Positions 42,721 through 51,229 of a stretch of DNA of 64,000 bases are shown here, in pieces. The notes beneath the pieces are model-generated. The model made no database searches and was not told the origin of the DNA. It was given only the letters and a program-made list of their open reading frames with translations. Position 1 is the first letter of the stretch; the number at the start of each line of letters is the position of its first letter. The DNA lies in the NCBI GenBank assembly GCA_945869475.1, contig CAMBOV010000004.1:62001-126000 (forward strand). The letters are read 5' to 3'. This stretch comes from Singulisphaera sp. GP187. GTDB taxonomy: Bacteria > Planctomycetota > Phycisphaerae > Phycisphaerales > SM1A02. The position numbers and the translations under genes were made by a program.

Positions 42721-43398
42721 ATGACGCTGCGAATCAATGAAATCTTCTTTTCGATACAGGGCGAGTCGACGTGGGTCGGGGCTCCCTGCATCTTCGTACG
42801 CCTCGCTGGGTGCCCCCTGCGCTGCAACTACTGCGATACCGAATACGCCTTTCGTGAGGGATCGCCCCGCACGATCGATTCGCTTGTCGATGAGGTCATG
42901 GCAAACCCATGCCGCCTCGTCGAGATCACCGGAGGAGAGCCCCTCGCGCAGCGCAATGTTCACGCGCTCATCGGGCGACTTCTCGACGCCGGACGAACGG
43001 TGCTCATCGAGACTTCAGGCGCAATCGACACCGAACCCGTCGATCGACGAGCGCACATCATCCTCGACATCAAGACTCCAGATTCGGGAGAGTCTCACCG
43101 GATGCAGTGGGCGAATCTCGATCGGTTGCAACCGCACGACGAAGTCAAGTTTGTGATCGCTTCGCGAGGCGACTATGAGTATGCGCGCGAGACCACCACT
43201 CAGCACCAGCTCATTCAACGCTGCCGTGCCGTGCAGTTCTCGCCCGTGCATGAGCAACGCGCGGGACTCGAGATTCTTGGGGCGCGCGGGCTCGCGCCGC
43301 GTGAACTCGCAGCGTGGATCTTGGCTGATCAACTCGATGTCCGGCTGCAACTTCAGATGCACAAGTTCATCTGGGATCCGCAGACGCGTGGGGTGTGA
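42721..43398 (+). CDS. queE: 7-carboxy-7-deazaguanine synthase
   Basis: 225 residues. A radical-SAM enzyme that contracts CPH4 to the 7-deazaguanine ring on the queuosine pathway. LRINEIFFSIQGESTWVG at the start and the cluster motif CPLRCNYC (Cys 31, 35, 38), then EITGGEPLAQ and FVIASRGDYEYA, agree with QueE. The start at ATG 42721 lies only 13 nt after the T run of the tRNA-Leu terminator, with neither a Shine-Dalgarno nor a TANNNT element in front (GGTCCT occupies that place), so expression may depend on read-through. No other que gene is nearby. Confidence 0.92.
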   Translation: MTLRINEIFFSIQGESTWVGAPCIFVRLAGCPLRCNYCDTEYAFREGSPRTIDSLVDEVMANPCRLVEITGGEPLAQRNVHALIGRLLDAGRTVLIETSGAIDTEPVDRRAHIILDIKTPDSGESHRMQWANLDRLQPHDEVKFVIASRGDYEYARETTTQHQLIQRCRAVQFSPVHEQRAGLEILGARGLAPRELAAWILADQLDVRLQLQMHKFIWDPQTRGV

Positions 43399-43408
43399 GC
43401 GGGCGCGA

Positions 43409-44146
43409 CTAGTACACCCATCCCTCAACGGCTGCCTCAGCGGGAACAACGGTGTGCAGGGGCGGCGTCAAGAGGATCAGCGCATCGAGAATGTCACCTT
43501 CGGTATCGGCAACTGCGTGTTGCATCAGCGCGGTCGAGATGGGAATGCCCGCTTCTTCGAGTCGCCGCGCGATGAGTGCACGCACGCGCTTGGGAGGATC
43601 ACCTTCGCCCTTGTATCCGCGCGTTGGAAACCCCAGTCGATACAAGACGCTCGTTGAATTGCCTTCACACACGGTCGCGTTCGATCTGGTGGGTGCCACC
43701 GGCGCGATTGAAATCCCTGCCTCGTGAAGTGGAAGCAAGACCTCGCAGAGGAAGGTCCACGTCGCCTTGAACACGCGCAAGTTCATCGGTGCCATCGGCG
43801 TTCGCGCCTCGTTGTCGGCGGTTCGGCGCGGCTCTTCGCGCGAGATCAATCGAAGTTGCGTGCGCCATCCGCGAGGTGATGCGGTTGCTGCTGACCAACG
43901 CGCAGCCGCGAGCCAGTTCGCGTCGATCGCATGCGCCTTCAGTGTGCCAAGCGGCATCCCAGAAGCAGCGTCGACCCGCCAGAGATGTTGATCGGCGCTC
44001 TTGGCCGACGCCAAAATCATGCGCAACAATGCACCGCGGTCGGCGCGTTCAACCGTGATCTCGGTGGGTGACTTCAGCGTCGCGATTCGAATCGTGTGCT
44101 TGCCGCCGTTGTCAGCGCCTGAAAAATCAACTCCGTGCAGCTGCAT
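43409..44146 (-). CDS. DUF429-like predicted RNase H-fold protein
   Basis: 245 residues from ATG 44146, where the motif HGVDFSGAD begins (first acidic strand of an RNase H-like fold). Later parts, SVLYRLGFPTRGYKGEGDP and DTEGDILDALILLTPP (last acidic residues), recall the DUF429 family. Function unknown; nuclease activity is inferred only from the fold. It lies 5 nt after the FmdB-like gene, last of a three-gene operon, and converges on queE with a 10-nt gap. A longer frame to 44197 overlaps the upstream gene and is not preferred. Confidence 0.65.
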   Translation of the reverse strand: MQLHGVDFSGADNGGKHTIRIATLKSPTEITVERADRGALLRMILASAKSADQHLWRVDAASGMPLGTLKAHAIDANWLAAARWSAATASPRGWRTQLRLISREEPRRTADNEARTPMAPMNLRVFKATWTFLCEVLLPLHEAGISIAPVAPTRSNATVCEGNSTSVLYRLGFPTRGYKGEGDPPKRVRALIARRLEEAGIPISTALMQHAVADTEGDILDALILLTPPLHTVVPAEAAVEGWVY

Positions 44147-44151
44147 CGCGG

Positions 44152-44385
44152 TCACGAATTTCCGCAGGATGACTGCGGCTTTCCACACGGACAGCATCCG
44201 CCGGAGTGCACGTGAGGAGTTGACGCAGATGCGCTGGTTCCCGTCACGCCAAAGACGCTGAGTGTGCGGCGAAAGGCGCGACCCTTTCGAGCAGGATCTT
44301 CAACAGGCGCATCTGCTTCTGACATGGGGCGCAGCAGCACGATGACTTCGCCATCCTCTTCATTGATGTATTCGTATTGGGGCAT
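44152..44385 (-). CDS. FmdB-like small protein lacking the usual zinc ribbon
   Basis: 77 residues. MPQYEYINEEDGE followed by LLRPMSEAD and RAFRRTLSVFGVTG follows the FmdB/CxxC_CxxC_SSSS outline (MPxYEYxC..CG), but the N-terminal cysteines are replaced (INEED) and the second CxxC is missing. Instead a cysteine cluster HSGGCCPCGKPQSSCG closes the protein, perhaps a relocated metal site. It lies 17 nt after the pseudouridine synthase and 5 nt before the DUF429 gene. Confidence 0.6.
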   Translation of the reverse strand: MPQYEYINEEDGEVIVLLRPMSEADAPVEDPARKGRAFRRTLSVFGVTGTSASASTPHVHSGGCCPCGKPQSSCGNS

Positions 44386-44402
44386 TGGTGGTTGACTCTC
44401 GC

Positions 44403-45263
44403 TCAGGTGCGCGCGGTCTTGCGCGACGCTGTTTTCTTGGTGGTGCGCTCGCGTCGACGATGAATCGTCGCAGCATCGGCGAAGGCTTCTTTGCGAAGTT
44501 GCAGGAGTTCTGAGTGGGTGAGATCGCGCCACGCGCCGATGGCGAGTCCGCGCAGTCGAACCGGTCCCATGCGAATGCGTCGCAGGGTCTTCACGGGATG
44601 GCCCAAGTCGGCGAGCATCCGGCGAATCTGACGGTTGCGACCCTCGCGAAGTTCCATCGTCAAGAGCGTGCGCGTGGGATCACGCCGCAAGATCTTGAGA
44701 TGCGATTCTCGGGTGCGCGATCCTGGCGCGGCTTCGTTTGGAAGAAAGATTCCCTCTTCGAGTCGCGCGACATCGGCGGGCTCGAGTCGACCCTTCACCA
44801 ACACTTCGTATTCCTTATGCACCTCGTACCGAGGATGCGTGAGCCGATTCGCCAATTCGCCATCGTTGGTGAGCAAGAGCAATCCGCTCGAGTCCATGTC
44901 GAGGCGGCCCACGGGATAGAGCCGCGCCTGACTGGGATGTTCGACGAGTGCCGTCGCGAGGCGGCGTCCCTCAGGATCAGAATTCGTGCAGACGAATCCC
45001 GCTGGCTTGTGCAACATCACATAGATGTGTCGCTGCGCCGCTCGAAGTGGTCGCCCGTCAACGTTGATTTTGTCCTTGAGCGGATCGACCCACGCCGGCA
45101 GCGCGTCGATGACTTCGCCATTCACCTTGACGAGTCCCTCTGCAATCATGACCTCGGCAGTGCGCCGCGAGGCGACTCCTGCATCCGCGAGCACCTTCTG
45201 GATGCGGACGCCGCGCGAGGCGTCGGTGTAGGAATGCGTAGGTTTTCGCGCGCGTCGAGGCAT
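44403..45263 (-). CDS. rluB: Pseudouridine synthase, RluB/RsuA family
   Basis: 286 residues. An S4 domain (IQKVLADAGVASRRTAEVMI ... GLVKVNGEV) precedes the catalytic domain with LYPVGRLDMDSSGLLLLTNDG (catalytic Asp) and LREGRNRQIRRMLADLGHPV, the RsuA/RluB pattern that modifies the peptidyl-transferase region of 23S rRNA or 16S rRNA. The N-terminal KPTHSYTD and basic tail are extra. Start ATG 45263 rests on TACCTT ending 6 nt upstream. RluB is more likely than RsuA, without proof. Confidence 0.88.
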   Translation of the reverse strand: MPRRARKPTHSYTDASRGVRIQKVLADAGVASRRTAEVMIAEGLVKVNGEVIDALPAWVDPLKDKINVDGRPLRAAQRHIYVMLHKPAGFVCTNSDPEGRRLATALVEHPSQARLYPVGRLDMDSSGLLLLTNDGELANRLTHPRYEVHKEYEVLVKGRLEPADVARLEEGIFLPNEAAPGSRTRESHLKILRRDPTRTLLTMELREGRNRQIRRMLADLGHPVKTLRRIRMGPVRLRGLAIGAWRDLTHSELLQLRKEAFADAATIHRRRERTTKKTASRKTART

Positions 45264-45269
45264 CTCCAC

Positions 45270-45275
45270 AAGGTA
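45270..45275 (-). promoter_or_regulatory. -10 element TACCTT, leaderless start at 45263
   Basis: On the minus strand TACCTT ends 6 nt before ATG 45263; no Shine-Dalgarno. Confidence 0.6.
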
Positions 45276-45292
45276 GCGGTTTTTGCGGCAAC

Positions 45293-45298
45293 TATGCT
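45293..45298 (+). promoter_or_regulatory. -10 element TATGCT, leaderless GTG start at 45305
   Basis: TATGCT ends 6 nt before GTG 45305 and 9 nt before the adjoining ATG 45308. It is 17 bp from the opposing -10 of rluB. Confidence 0.6.
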
Positions 45299-45304
45299 CT
45301 GCGA

Positions 45305-47377
45305 GTGATGAAATGTCGCGCGCTGCGTTCTGGGCTCTTTTCGCTGACTCTTGGTTCGCTCGTGTGCAGTGGCGCACTGCTTGCCGCGTGTGATCGTGCG
45401 CGAACACAGACGACCGATGCGCTGCGTGCCGTCGAAGTCGAACCGACCGATCACGCCTTCACCCGAACCTGCGCGCGAGCAACGCAATTACTCGATCCCG
45501 CACCACATGCAGAATTGCTCGGGCCCCTGCTCGATACGCATGATTTGCGCACTCCACTCGAACAGGTGATGGCTGACCTCAACCATTTCTGTCTGCGCAG
45601 CCCCGACGGTCTCCTGACACTGCCGATGCGTGATGCGATTCGCCGTCCTCTTGCGCTCGCAGAGATTTCGGCGCACACCGTCGCGCCGTTGCTCACACCT
45701 GGGTCCGAGACGACTTTGGTGACTCCGCACTCAACGATGCGTCAAGGCGCGCAACTTGTTTGCAACATCTTCGGCGCGCCGAGTGAGCCGCTGCCCCCAT
45801 ATCAAGGCACGCTTGCGATCAACGACCCACAGGGTGCGATCTTTGCGCTTGATTTTCTGCTGAACCAACCGCGTCTGCATTTCGAACCTGCACTCGCCAA
45901 TCGCCCCAGCGCGAGTGAGAGTCTCGATCTGCTTGACGTGCTCTTGGATGGCGTGACGCTCGACAGTAAGAGTACCGAGCGCCTCGTCTCGTTAGGACAG
46001 CTCGGCCGTCGCGAGATCGACACAAGTGAACGAGGATTGATGCGCGCAGTCGCATACTCGCTCGCGCACATCGACGCAGAGATCTCCTCGTCGTGCGATT
46101 GGTCGAGAGTGCCGCACGAACCACTCGCGCCAGAAATTGCATCGGCGGTCACCGGAAGTGCGCTCGCTGGGGAAAACGTGCCAGGTGTTGGATGGGTCGT
46201 CGTCGGCTCGCTCGCCAACAACTCCTACGACATGAACCGCATTGCCGCGGTGTTCGATCCAGGTGGCGATGACACCTACACGTGGAGCGCGCTGTTCGTC
46301 GGCAACCAAGCGATTCTCGACCGAGCGGGAAACGACCGCTACATCGGTGGCGCGCGACAGGGACCAGCGGCTGGACTCTTTGGTCTCTCGCTCATCGATG
46401 ATGTGTGCGGCGACGACGTGTACCTCGGCGAATCGTTCGCATGCGGCGCCGGAGTGTTCGGTGTGGGGATTCTCATCGACCGCGCTGGAAACGATCGATA
46501 CACCGCGACATCGTGGAGCATGGGAGTTGGCGTCTTCGGCGGTGGATTTCTCTTCGATTTGCGCGGGAACGACTCGTATGTGAGTGCGTTCTATTCGCAG
46601 GGTGTGGGCGGTCCGCTCGGAGTCGGCGCGCTCGTCGATCGTGCAGGCAATGATCTTTATCGAGCCGATGGTGGCGGAGCGAGCGCGTACGGAGATGCGA
46701 CGGTTTCATTTTCGATGAGCCAAGGGATTGGTGTTGGCGCGCGTCCACTCTGCGGCGGAGGCGTTGGAATTCTGCTCGACGATGGTGGTGATGATCGATA
46801 TGAGGGCGGCGAGTTCTCTCAAGGCGGTGGTTACTACTACGGCTTTGGAATGTTGATCGATCACCTCGGAAACGATCTCTACCGCGGCGACCATTTCGCG
46901 CAAGGGTTCACCGCACATCAAGCGGCTGGAGTCTTGATCGATGTGCGCGGCGACGATTGCTACTGGTCAACCACCTCGGCCTCGCAAGGAGCGGCGTGGG
47001 ATACCGCAACCTCACTGCTGGTCGATGGCGACGGCAACGACTCCTATCGCGGTGGCGCTCTCGCGCAAGGATCCGCTGCAGAACAAGGGATCGCCGCACT
47101 CTGCGATCTCGGCGGAAGCGATCACTATGTTGGAACGCACTCGAGCGTGCAAGGCGAATCGAGCGACAACGCCTATCACTTCGCCCACTCGGGCGCCCGC
47201 TCGTTCAGTGTGCTCATCGACGCAGGCGATGGCATCGACTTCTTCTCGTCGAACAGAGTCATCCACGGCGTGACGGTGACGGGGCCTGCGAGGCGCAGCG
47301 ATCTGCCCGCGAGCGCGCCACTCTTTGGCATGGCGATCGACCTTCCATTGGTGAAGAGTCGTGCAGAGAGTCGATAG
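45305..47377 (+). CDS. Lipoprotein with eleven D-x-x-G-N-D-x-Y repeats
   Basis: 690 residues. The signal peptide ends in GALLAAC with Asp after the Cys, so the mature protein is a lipoprotein, perhaps held at the inner membrane. Residues 30-300 are helical and unrecognised. From about nt 46256 to 47130 an imperfect repeat of 27-30 residues occurs eleven times: L-(I/V)-D-x-x-G-(N/D/S)-D-x-Y, then usually a QG or GxGVG element. Variants include DRAGNDRY, DLRGNDSY, DHLGNDLY and DGDGNDSY. The density of Asp, Asn and Gly resembles RTX beta-roll calcium sites (GGxGxDxLx) but the order is different, so a calcium-binding beta-solenoid is an inference. Transcribed from a divergent promoter pair shared with rluB; yihY follows 9 nt later. 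Confidence 0.75.
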   Translation: MMKCRALRSGLFSLTLGSLVCSGALLAACDRARTQTTDALRAVEVEPTDHAFTRTCARATQLLDPAPHAELLGPLLDTHDLRTPLEQVMADLNHFCLRSPDGLLTLPMRDAIRRPLALAEISAHTVAPLLTPGSETTLVTPHSTMRQGAQLVCNIFGAPSEPLPPYQGTLAINDPQGAIFALDFLLNQPRLHFEPALANRPSASESLDLLDVLLDGVTLDSKSTERLVSLGQLGRREIDTSERGLMRAVAYSLAHIDAEISSSCDWSRVPHEPLAPEIASAVTGSALAGENVPGVGWVVVGSLANNSYDMNRIAAVFDPGGDDTYTWSALFVGNQAILDRAGNDRYIGGARQGPAAGLFGLSLIDDVCGDDVYLGESFACGAGVFGVGILIDRAGNDRYTATSWSMGVGVFGGGFLFDLRGNDSYVSAFYSQGVGGPLGVGALVDRAGNDLYRADGGGASAYGDATVSFSMSQGIGVGARPLCGGGVGILLDDGGDDRYEGGEFSQGGGYYYGFGMLIDHLGNDLYRGDHFAQGFTAHQAAGVLIDVRGDDCYWSTTSASQGAAWDTATSLLVDGDGNDSYRGGALAQGSAAEQGIAALCDLGGSDHYVGTHSSVQGESSDNAYHFAHSGARSFSVLIDAGDGIDFFSSNRVIHGVTVTGPARRSDLPASAPLFGMAIDLPLVKSRAESR

Positions 47378-47380
47378 ACT
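47375..47380 (+). promoter_or_regulatory. -10 element TAGACT formed on the upstream stop codon
   Basis: TAG of TAGACT is the stop codon of the repeat lipoprotein. The element ends 6 nt before GTG 47387. Confidence 0.6.
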
Positions 47381-47386
47381 GCGATC

Positions 47387-48688
47387 GTGGATGTCCTGCG
47401 AAAATCGAGCCGTGGTATCGACATCGCTCGCTACTGTGTGCGGCATCTTGCAGAGGTGCGCGCCCCCGACATGGCCGCAGCGCTCTCGTTTCGAACTCTG
47501 TTTGGGCTGGTTCCGGTGCTCTTCGTTGCGACCCTCGTCACGCGTTCGCTCGCGGGCGATCGATTTCCAGCCTTTGTGAAGGCGCTCGCTGGTATGGCGG
47601 GGTTGAATGACATCGGGCTCAACGTCGCGACCGAAGGGGCTGACGGCGTTGAGAAGCAGCAACTGAGTCTCTGGATCGAAGAACTTGTGCGCTTCTCCGC
47701 GACACTCGATCTTTCAACACTCGGATTGATTGGATTCGGCGCAGTGCTCTTCTCTGCAATCTGGCTCATCGTCGCAATCGAGAACACATTCAATCTCGTC
47801 TGCCGCGCGCCCAATTCGCGTCCGTGGCATAGACGGGTGCTCGTCTATTGGTCGGTGCTCACTCTTGGACCGATTCTGCTCGCGATGATCCCGCTGCTCG
47901 ATGGTGAACTGCGAAACTTCATGGATGGCGAGATGTCGCTGCCCACCGCATACGTCACGATGCGCCCAATTCTCGGCTTCGGCGTGCTCTTCGCCCTGCT
48001 CGCGTTTTCCTACTCGGTCATTCCGACCGAGCGCATGCGTTGGAAGACACTCGCCGCGGGAGCGCTCGTTGGTGCCATCGGCCTCGAACTCGGGCGGGGG
48101 TTTCTCGGCATCTACATGGACCATGCGTTCACCGTGAATCGCCTCTACGGTTCGCTCGGCTTAGTGCCTGTCTTCATGTTTTGGGTCTACACGATGTGGC
48201 TCATCGTGCTCTTTGGACTGCAAGTGAGTTCGCTGCTCAACGCACTCATGAGCGACGAGCGAATGCGCGGCGTGTTGAAGCAGCAGGCGACGACCTTCGA
48301 GCCGGCGCTCGCGGTCACCGCGATGGAGTGGCTCTGCTCGCAGTATGCCGAGTCGAAGCAGGCGACTGTGGCCCGCCTCGCTGAGCATCTGCACATCGAC
48401 CTCACGACGACGACGAGGCTCGCGTCCGCGCTTGCGAGTTCAAATCTGATCGTTTTCGTCACCGACGGAGGGGTGCTCATTCCAGCCCGTCCCGCAGAAT
48501 TACTCTGCGTTTGCGACGCCCTTGCGGTGGGCTTTCGCCTCGCGGGAGAGCAGCAGGCCACCGACCGCAGTTTGTTCAATAGACTACGAGCGGCGCAACT
48601 GAAGGCTGTAGAAAATCAGACATTTGCAGCAGATCTGACTTGCAAAATAGATGGCGCCACTGCAGAATTGAATGAAACCCGATCATGA
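47387..48688 (+). CDS. YihY/BrkB family membrane protein with C-terminal winged-helix-like domain
   Basis: 433 residues. DMAAALSFRTLFGLVPVLFVA is the family signature, followed by five more TM segments (WLIVAIENTFN, VYWSVLTLGPILLAMIP, GFGVLFALLAFSYSVIP, GLVPVFMFWVYTMWLIVLFG). The C-terminal 140 residues look soluble: TMEWLCSQYAE...TVARLAEHLHIDLTTTTRLASAL resembles a winged helix-turn-helix, an arrangement found in several YihY proteins. Function unsettled in the family. GTG 47387 is supported by TAGACT 6 nt upstream; the next gene begins at ATG 48685 within its stop. Confidence 0.87.
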   Translation: MDVLRKSSRGIDIARYCVRHLAEVRAPDMAAALSFRTLFGLVPVLFVATLVTRSLAGDRFPAFVKALAGMAGLNDIGLNVATEGADGVEKQQLSLWIEELVRFSATLDLSTLGLIGFGAVLFSAIWLIVAIENTFNLVCRAPNSRPWHRRVLVYWSVLTLGPILLAMIPLLDGELRNFMDGEMSLPTAYVTMRPILGFGVLFALLAFSYSVIPTERMRWKTLAAGALVGAIGLELGRGFLGIYMDHAFTVNRLYGSLGLVPVFMFWVYTMWLIVLFGLQVSSLLNALMSDERMRGVLKQQATTFEPALAVTAMEWLCSQYAESKQATVARLAEHLHIDLTTTTRLASALASSNLIVFVTDGGVLIPARPAELLCVCDALAVGFRLAGEQQATDRSLFNRLRAAQLKAVENQTFAADLTCKIDGATAELNETRS

Positions 48689-49062
48689 CCCAAGGCATCC
48701 CCGAATCATCACCAAAGTCGTTCGTGACCGTGAGCACCAAGAACAAGCACACGATCGCTCGGTTCGATGCGGTGTCGATCGGCCCGCGCGAAGCAACGGC
48801 GGTCGCTGCGACAGTCGCGAACGCACTCTCGAGCGCCACCAAAGGCAAATGCTTTGTCATCGACCTCTCGAGAACGAATTCGCTCTCTAGTATGGGGCTT
48901 GGACTCTGCGTCGACCTTCGCAATCGAGCCGTCGACGCTGGATTGCGCCCTGTTCTCACGGGAATGAACGTGCACCTCGCCGACCTCTTTCAGATGATGC
49001 GCGTCGACCGACTCTTCTCGATTGTAACCTCGACCACCGAACTCGAGCGATTGCTTCTGTGA
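48685..49062 (+). CDS. STAS-domain protein (anti-sigma factor antagonist type)
   Basis: 125 residues. A STAS fold: ATKGKCFVIDLSRTNSLSSMGLGLCVDLRNRAVDAG contains the strand-helix with the Ser-Ser-x-Gly-Leu-Gly site that in SpoIIAA-type proteins is phosphorylated on Ser. No kinase partner is nearby. Starts at ATG 48685 overlapping the previous stop (ATGA), and ends overlapping the next start (GTGA), so it belongs to a yihY-STAS-lipoprotein unit. Confidence 0.82.
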   Translation: MTQGIPESSPKSFVTVSTKNKHTIARFDAVSIGPREATAVAATVANALSSATKGKCFVIDLSRTNSLSSMGLGLCVDLRNRAVDAGLRPVLTGMNVHLADLFQMMRVDRLFSIVTSTTELERLLL

Positions 49063-49289
49063 AACAGCGCGCTCTCACCGCCGCGCTGTGCATTCTGGGC
49101 ACCACGGGCGCAAGCGGTTGCTACCAAAAAGTCATCCGTGTGAAAACGGGCGATCGAACCACCGAGGTCGCCGAACCCGACTTCAACGAGAAGACAACCG
49201 AACTCGACGAAGTCATGTGGGGGCCAGTGCCCAAGGGGAAGGACCCTGAAACCTACTACCGCAAGAAGAAACAACTGCTCGCTGAGTAA
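49059..49289 (+). CDS. Small lipoprotein, 76 aa
   Basis: A short hydrophobic leader ends in a lipobox TGASGC, so the mature protein is a lipid-anchored peptide of about 55 residues, rich in charge (YYRKKKQLLAE end). Family not recognised. GTG 49059 overlaps the STAS stop codon by 4 nt. Confidence 0.7.
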   Translation: MKQRALTAALCILGTTGASGCYQKVIRVKTGDRTTEVAEPDFNEKTTELDEVMWGPVPKGKDPETYYRKKKQLLAE

Positions 49290-49308
49290 CGCCGGCGGCG
49301 CACCGAGA

Positions 49309-49314
49309 TACAAT
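49309..49314 (+). promoter_or_regulatory. -10 element TACAAT, leaderless start at 49323
   Basis: TACAAT ends 8 nt before the nuoB ATG; no Shine-Dalgarno. Confidence 0.5.
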
Positions 49315-49322
49315 GCGGAACT

Positions 49323-49892
49323 ATGGGTCTTGAATCTGCACTGCCACACGACAGCGTCCTGACGACGAATTTAAACCGCGTTGTGAATTGGGCGAGGCGC
49401 TCGAGCGTCTGGCCGATGCCATTCGCGACGGCTTGCTGCGGCATCGAGTTGATGGCGACGGCCTGCTCGCGCTTCGACTTGGCTCGATTCGGCGCTGAGG
49501 TCATGCGATTCTCGCCCCGCCAAGCGGACCTCATGATTGTCGCGGGTCGTGTGAGTGTGAAGACACTCCCCGTCTTGCAACGCGTCTACGAACAGATGGC
49601 CGAGCCGAAGTGGGTGATCTCGATGGGCGCCTGTGCGTCGACTGGCGGAGTCTTCGACACGTATGCCGTCGTGCAAGGGATCGACCAATTCCTGCCCGTC
49701 GATGTCTATGTTCCTGGCTGCCCGCCGCGACCTGAAATGCTCATCGAAGGGATCATGGCGATTCAGCGGATCATCGATGCCGACAACATCCCGCGCGATC
49801 CAACAGGCAAGCGTCTTTCGCTCAACATCGCGCTCACTCCGAATTACGAACCGCGCAGTCAGCCTCGACCGATCACAATCGGCGCAACGTGA
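49323..49892 (+). CDS. nuoB: NADH-quinone oxidoreductase subunit B
   Basis: 189 residues. NuoB carries iron-sulfur cluster N2 of complex I. The four ligands are present: Cys 38 and 39 in ATACCGIEL, Cys 104 in GACASTGG and Cys 133 in VPGCPPRPE. The rest ([15 protein letters not shown]) matches the family. No other nuo gene adjoins it: a small lipoprotein lies upstream and an aminotransferase converges from downstream with a 20-nt overlap. Confidence 0.95.
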   Translation: MGLESALPHDSVLTTNLNRVVNWARRSSVWPMPFATACCGIELMATACSRFDLARFGAEVMRFSPRQADLMIVAGRVSVKTLPVLQRVYEQMAEPKWVISMGACASTGGVFDTYAVVQGIDQFLPVDVYVPGCPPRPEMLIEGIMAIQRIIDADNIPRDPTGKRLSLNIALTPNYEPRSQPRPITIGAT

Positions 49893-51168
49893 CGGCAGCA
49901 GCAGCGCTCGGCGCGGACGGCAATGGGGCAGATCCCATGATGAGCGAACGGGTAAAAGCGTCGACGCGAGCAATTCCTTTTTCGATCTGTGCGGGAGCGC
50001 AAGCGAATGAGAAGCGAACGTGTCCGCGGGCGCATACGCCAAAGTCCTCGCCCGGAACAACGGCGACATGGGCTTCATTCAAGAGCGCATCGGCGAAGGC
50101 CTGCGCCGAATCGATCACGACACCCGCGGGCGAGAGCCGTCCAAAGAGTTGGCTGATGTCGGGGAACGAGTAGAAGGCACCTGTCGGTTGCGTGGTGCGA
50201 AATCCTGGGATCGCACTCAACAATCGATGCATGAGCACCGCGCGCGACGCAAACGCTGCGCGCATCTTCTCGACTTCGGCGGCCGATGCTGGGGAGAGTG
50301 CCTCGACGATTGCTGGAAGAAAGAAACTTGCAATCGAATTTGTCATTTGACCTTGCAGCTTGATGACTTCTTTCGCGAAGCGACCGTTCGCACCCGGCGC
50401 GCAGAGATAGCCGATTCGCCATCCTGTCATTGCAAATGCTTTGCTCATGCCGTTGATCGTGATGGTGCGATCGGCAACGCGTGGGTCGCTGCCTGGTGAC
50501 CAGTGCGAGATGCCAGGCCAGATCTCAGGAAAGATCAGCTTTTCGTAGATCTCGTCTGAGAGAATCGCGACGTTGGGGTGCGCGGCGATGACATCGACAA
50601 TCGCCCGAAGTTCATCGGCTGGGTAGACGATTCCACAGGGATTACTTGGCGAATTCAAGAGGATGGCAATCGTGCGCTGCGTGATCGCTGCATGCACTTG
50701 CGCGGCGGTGACGCGAAAACCGTTGTCGATCGAGCCGGGCACCTCAACACAAACGCCTCCTGCCAGTTCGATCAACGGACGGTAACTCACCCATGCCGGA
50801 GTCGGCAAGATCACCTCGTCGCCGCGACCTGGTTCGATCATCGTCTGCAGCGCCATGTAGACGGCATGCTTCGCTCCCGCGGTGACCGTCACATCTGCAC
50901 TGCGGCAGACGATGCCATTTTCGTCGTGCAACTTTCGCGCGATCGCTTCGCGTGCCGCGCCGTCGCCAGCAGTCGGCGCGTACTTGGTCATTCCCGATTC
51001 AAGTGCAGCGATCGCAGCGCGCTTGATGTTCGCGGGCGTGTCGAAGTCTGGCTCGCCCATCGAAAACCCGACGACGTCGACGCCCTGTGCTTTGAGCGCC
51101 GCGGCGCGTGCCCCCACGGCGAGCGTGGCAGATTCTTTCATGTCGGCAATTCGGTGAGCGATCTGCAT
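49873..51168 (-). CDS. Class I aminotransferase (aspartate aminotransferase type)
   Basis: 431 residues, PLP fold type [51 protein letters not shown] and the PLP-lysine motif [17 protein letters not shown] are present, with RFSFA near the end giving the substrate-carboxylate Arg. Closest in style to AspC of the prokaryotic Ib subgroup, which also acts as prephenate aminotransferase in some bacteria; the substrate is inferred. The last about 25 residues are an Ala/Ser/Pro tail overlapping nuoB. ATG 51168 follows TAATCT by 8 nt. Confidence 0.9.
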   Translation of the reverse strand: MQIAHRIADMKESATLAVGARAAALKAQGVDVVGFSMGEPDFDTPANIKRAAIAALESGMTKYAPTAGDGAAREAIARKLHDENGIVCRSADVTVTAGAKHAVYMALQTMIEPGRGDEVILPTPAWVSYRPLIELAGGVCVEVPGSIDNGFRVTAAQVHAAITQRTIAILLNSPSNPCGIVYPADELRAIVDVIAAHPNVAILSDEIYEKLIFPEIWPGISHWSPGSDPRVADRTITINGMSKAFAMTGWRIGYLCAPGANGRFAKEVIKLQGQMTNSIASFFLPAIVEALSPASAAEVEKMRAAFASRAVLMHRLLSAIPGFRTTQPTGAFYSFPDISQLFGRLSPAGVVIDSAQAFADALLNEAHVAVVPGEDFGVCARGHVRFSFACAPAQIEKGIARVDAFTRSLIMGSAPLPSAPSAAAAVTLRRL

Positions 51169-51176
51169 TGCATCGA

Positions 51177-51182
51177 AGATTA
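51177..51182 (-). promoter_or_regulatory. -10 element TAATCT, leaderless start at 51168
   Basis: On the minus strand TAATCT ends 8 nt before ATG 51168. Confidence 0.5.
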
Positions 51183-51229
51183 CCGATCTGCCACCGTGAG
51201 CGCGAATGGGTTACAGTTCTCGACTTCTT

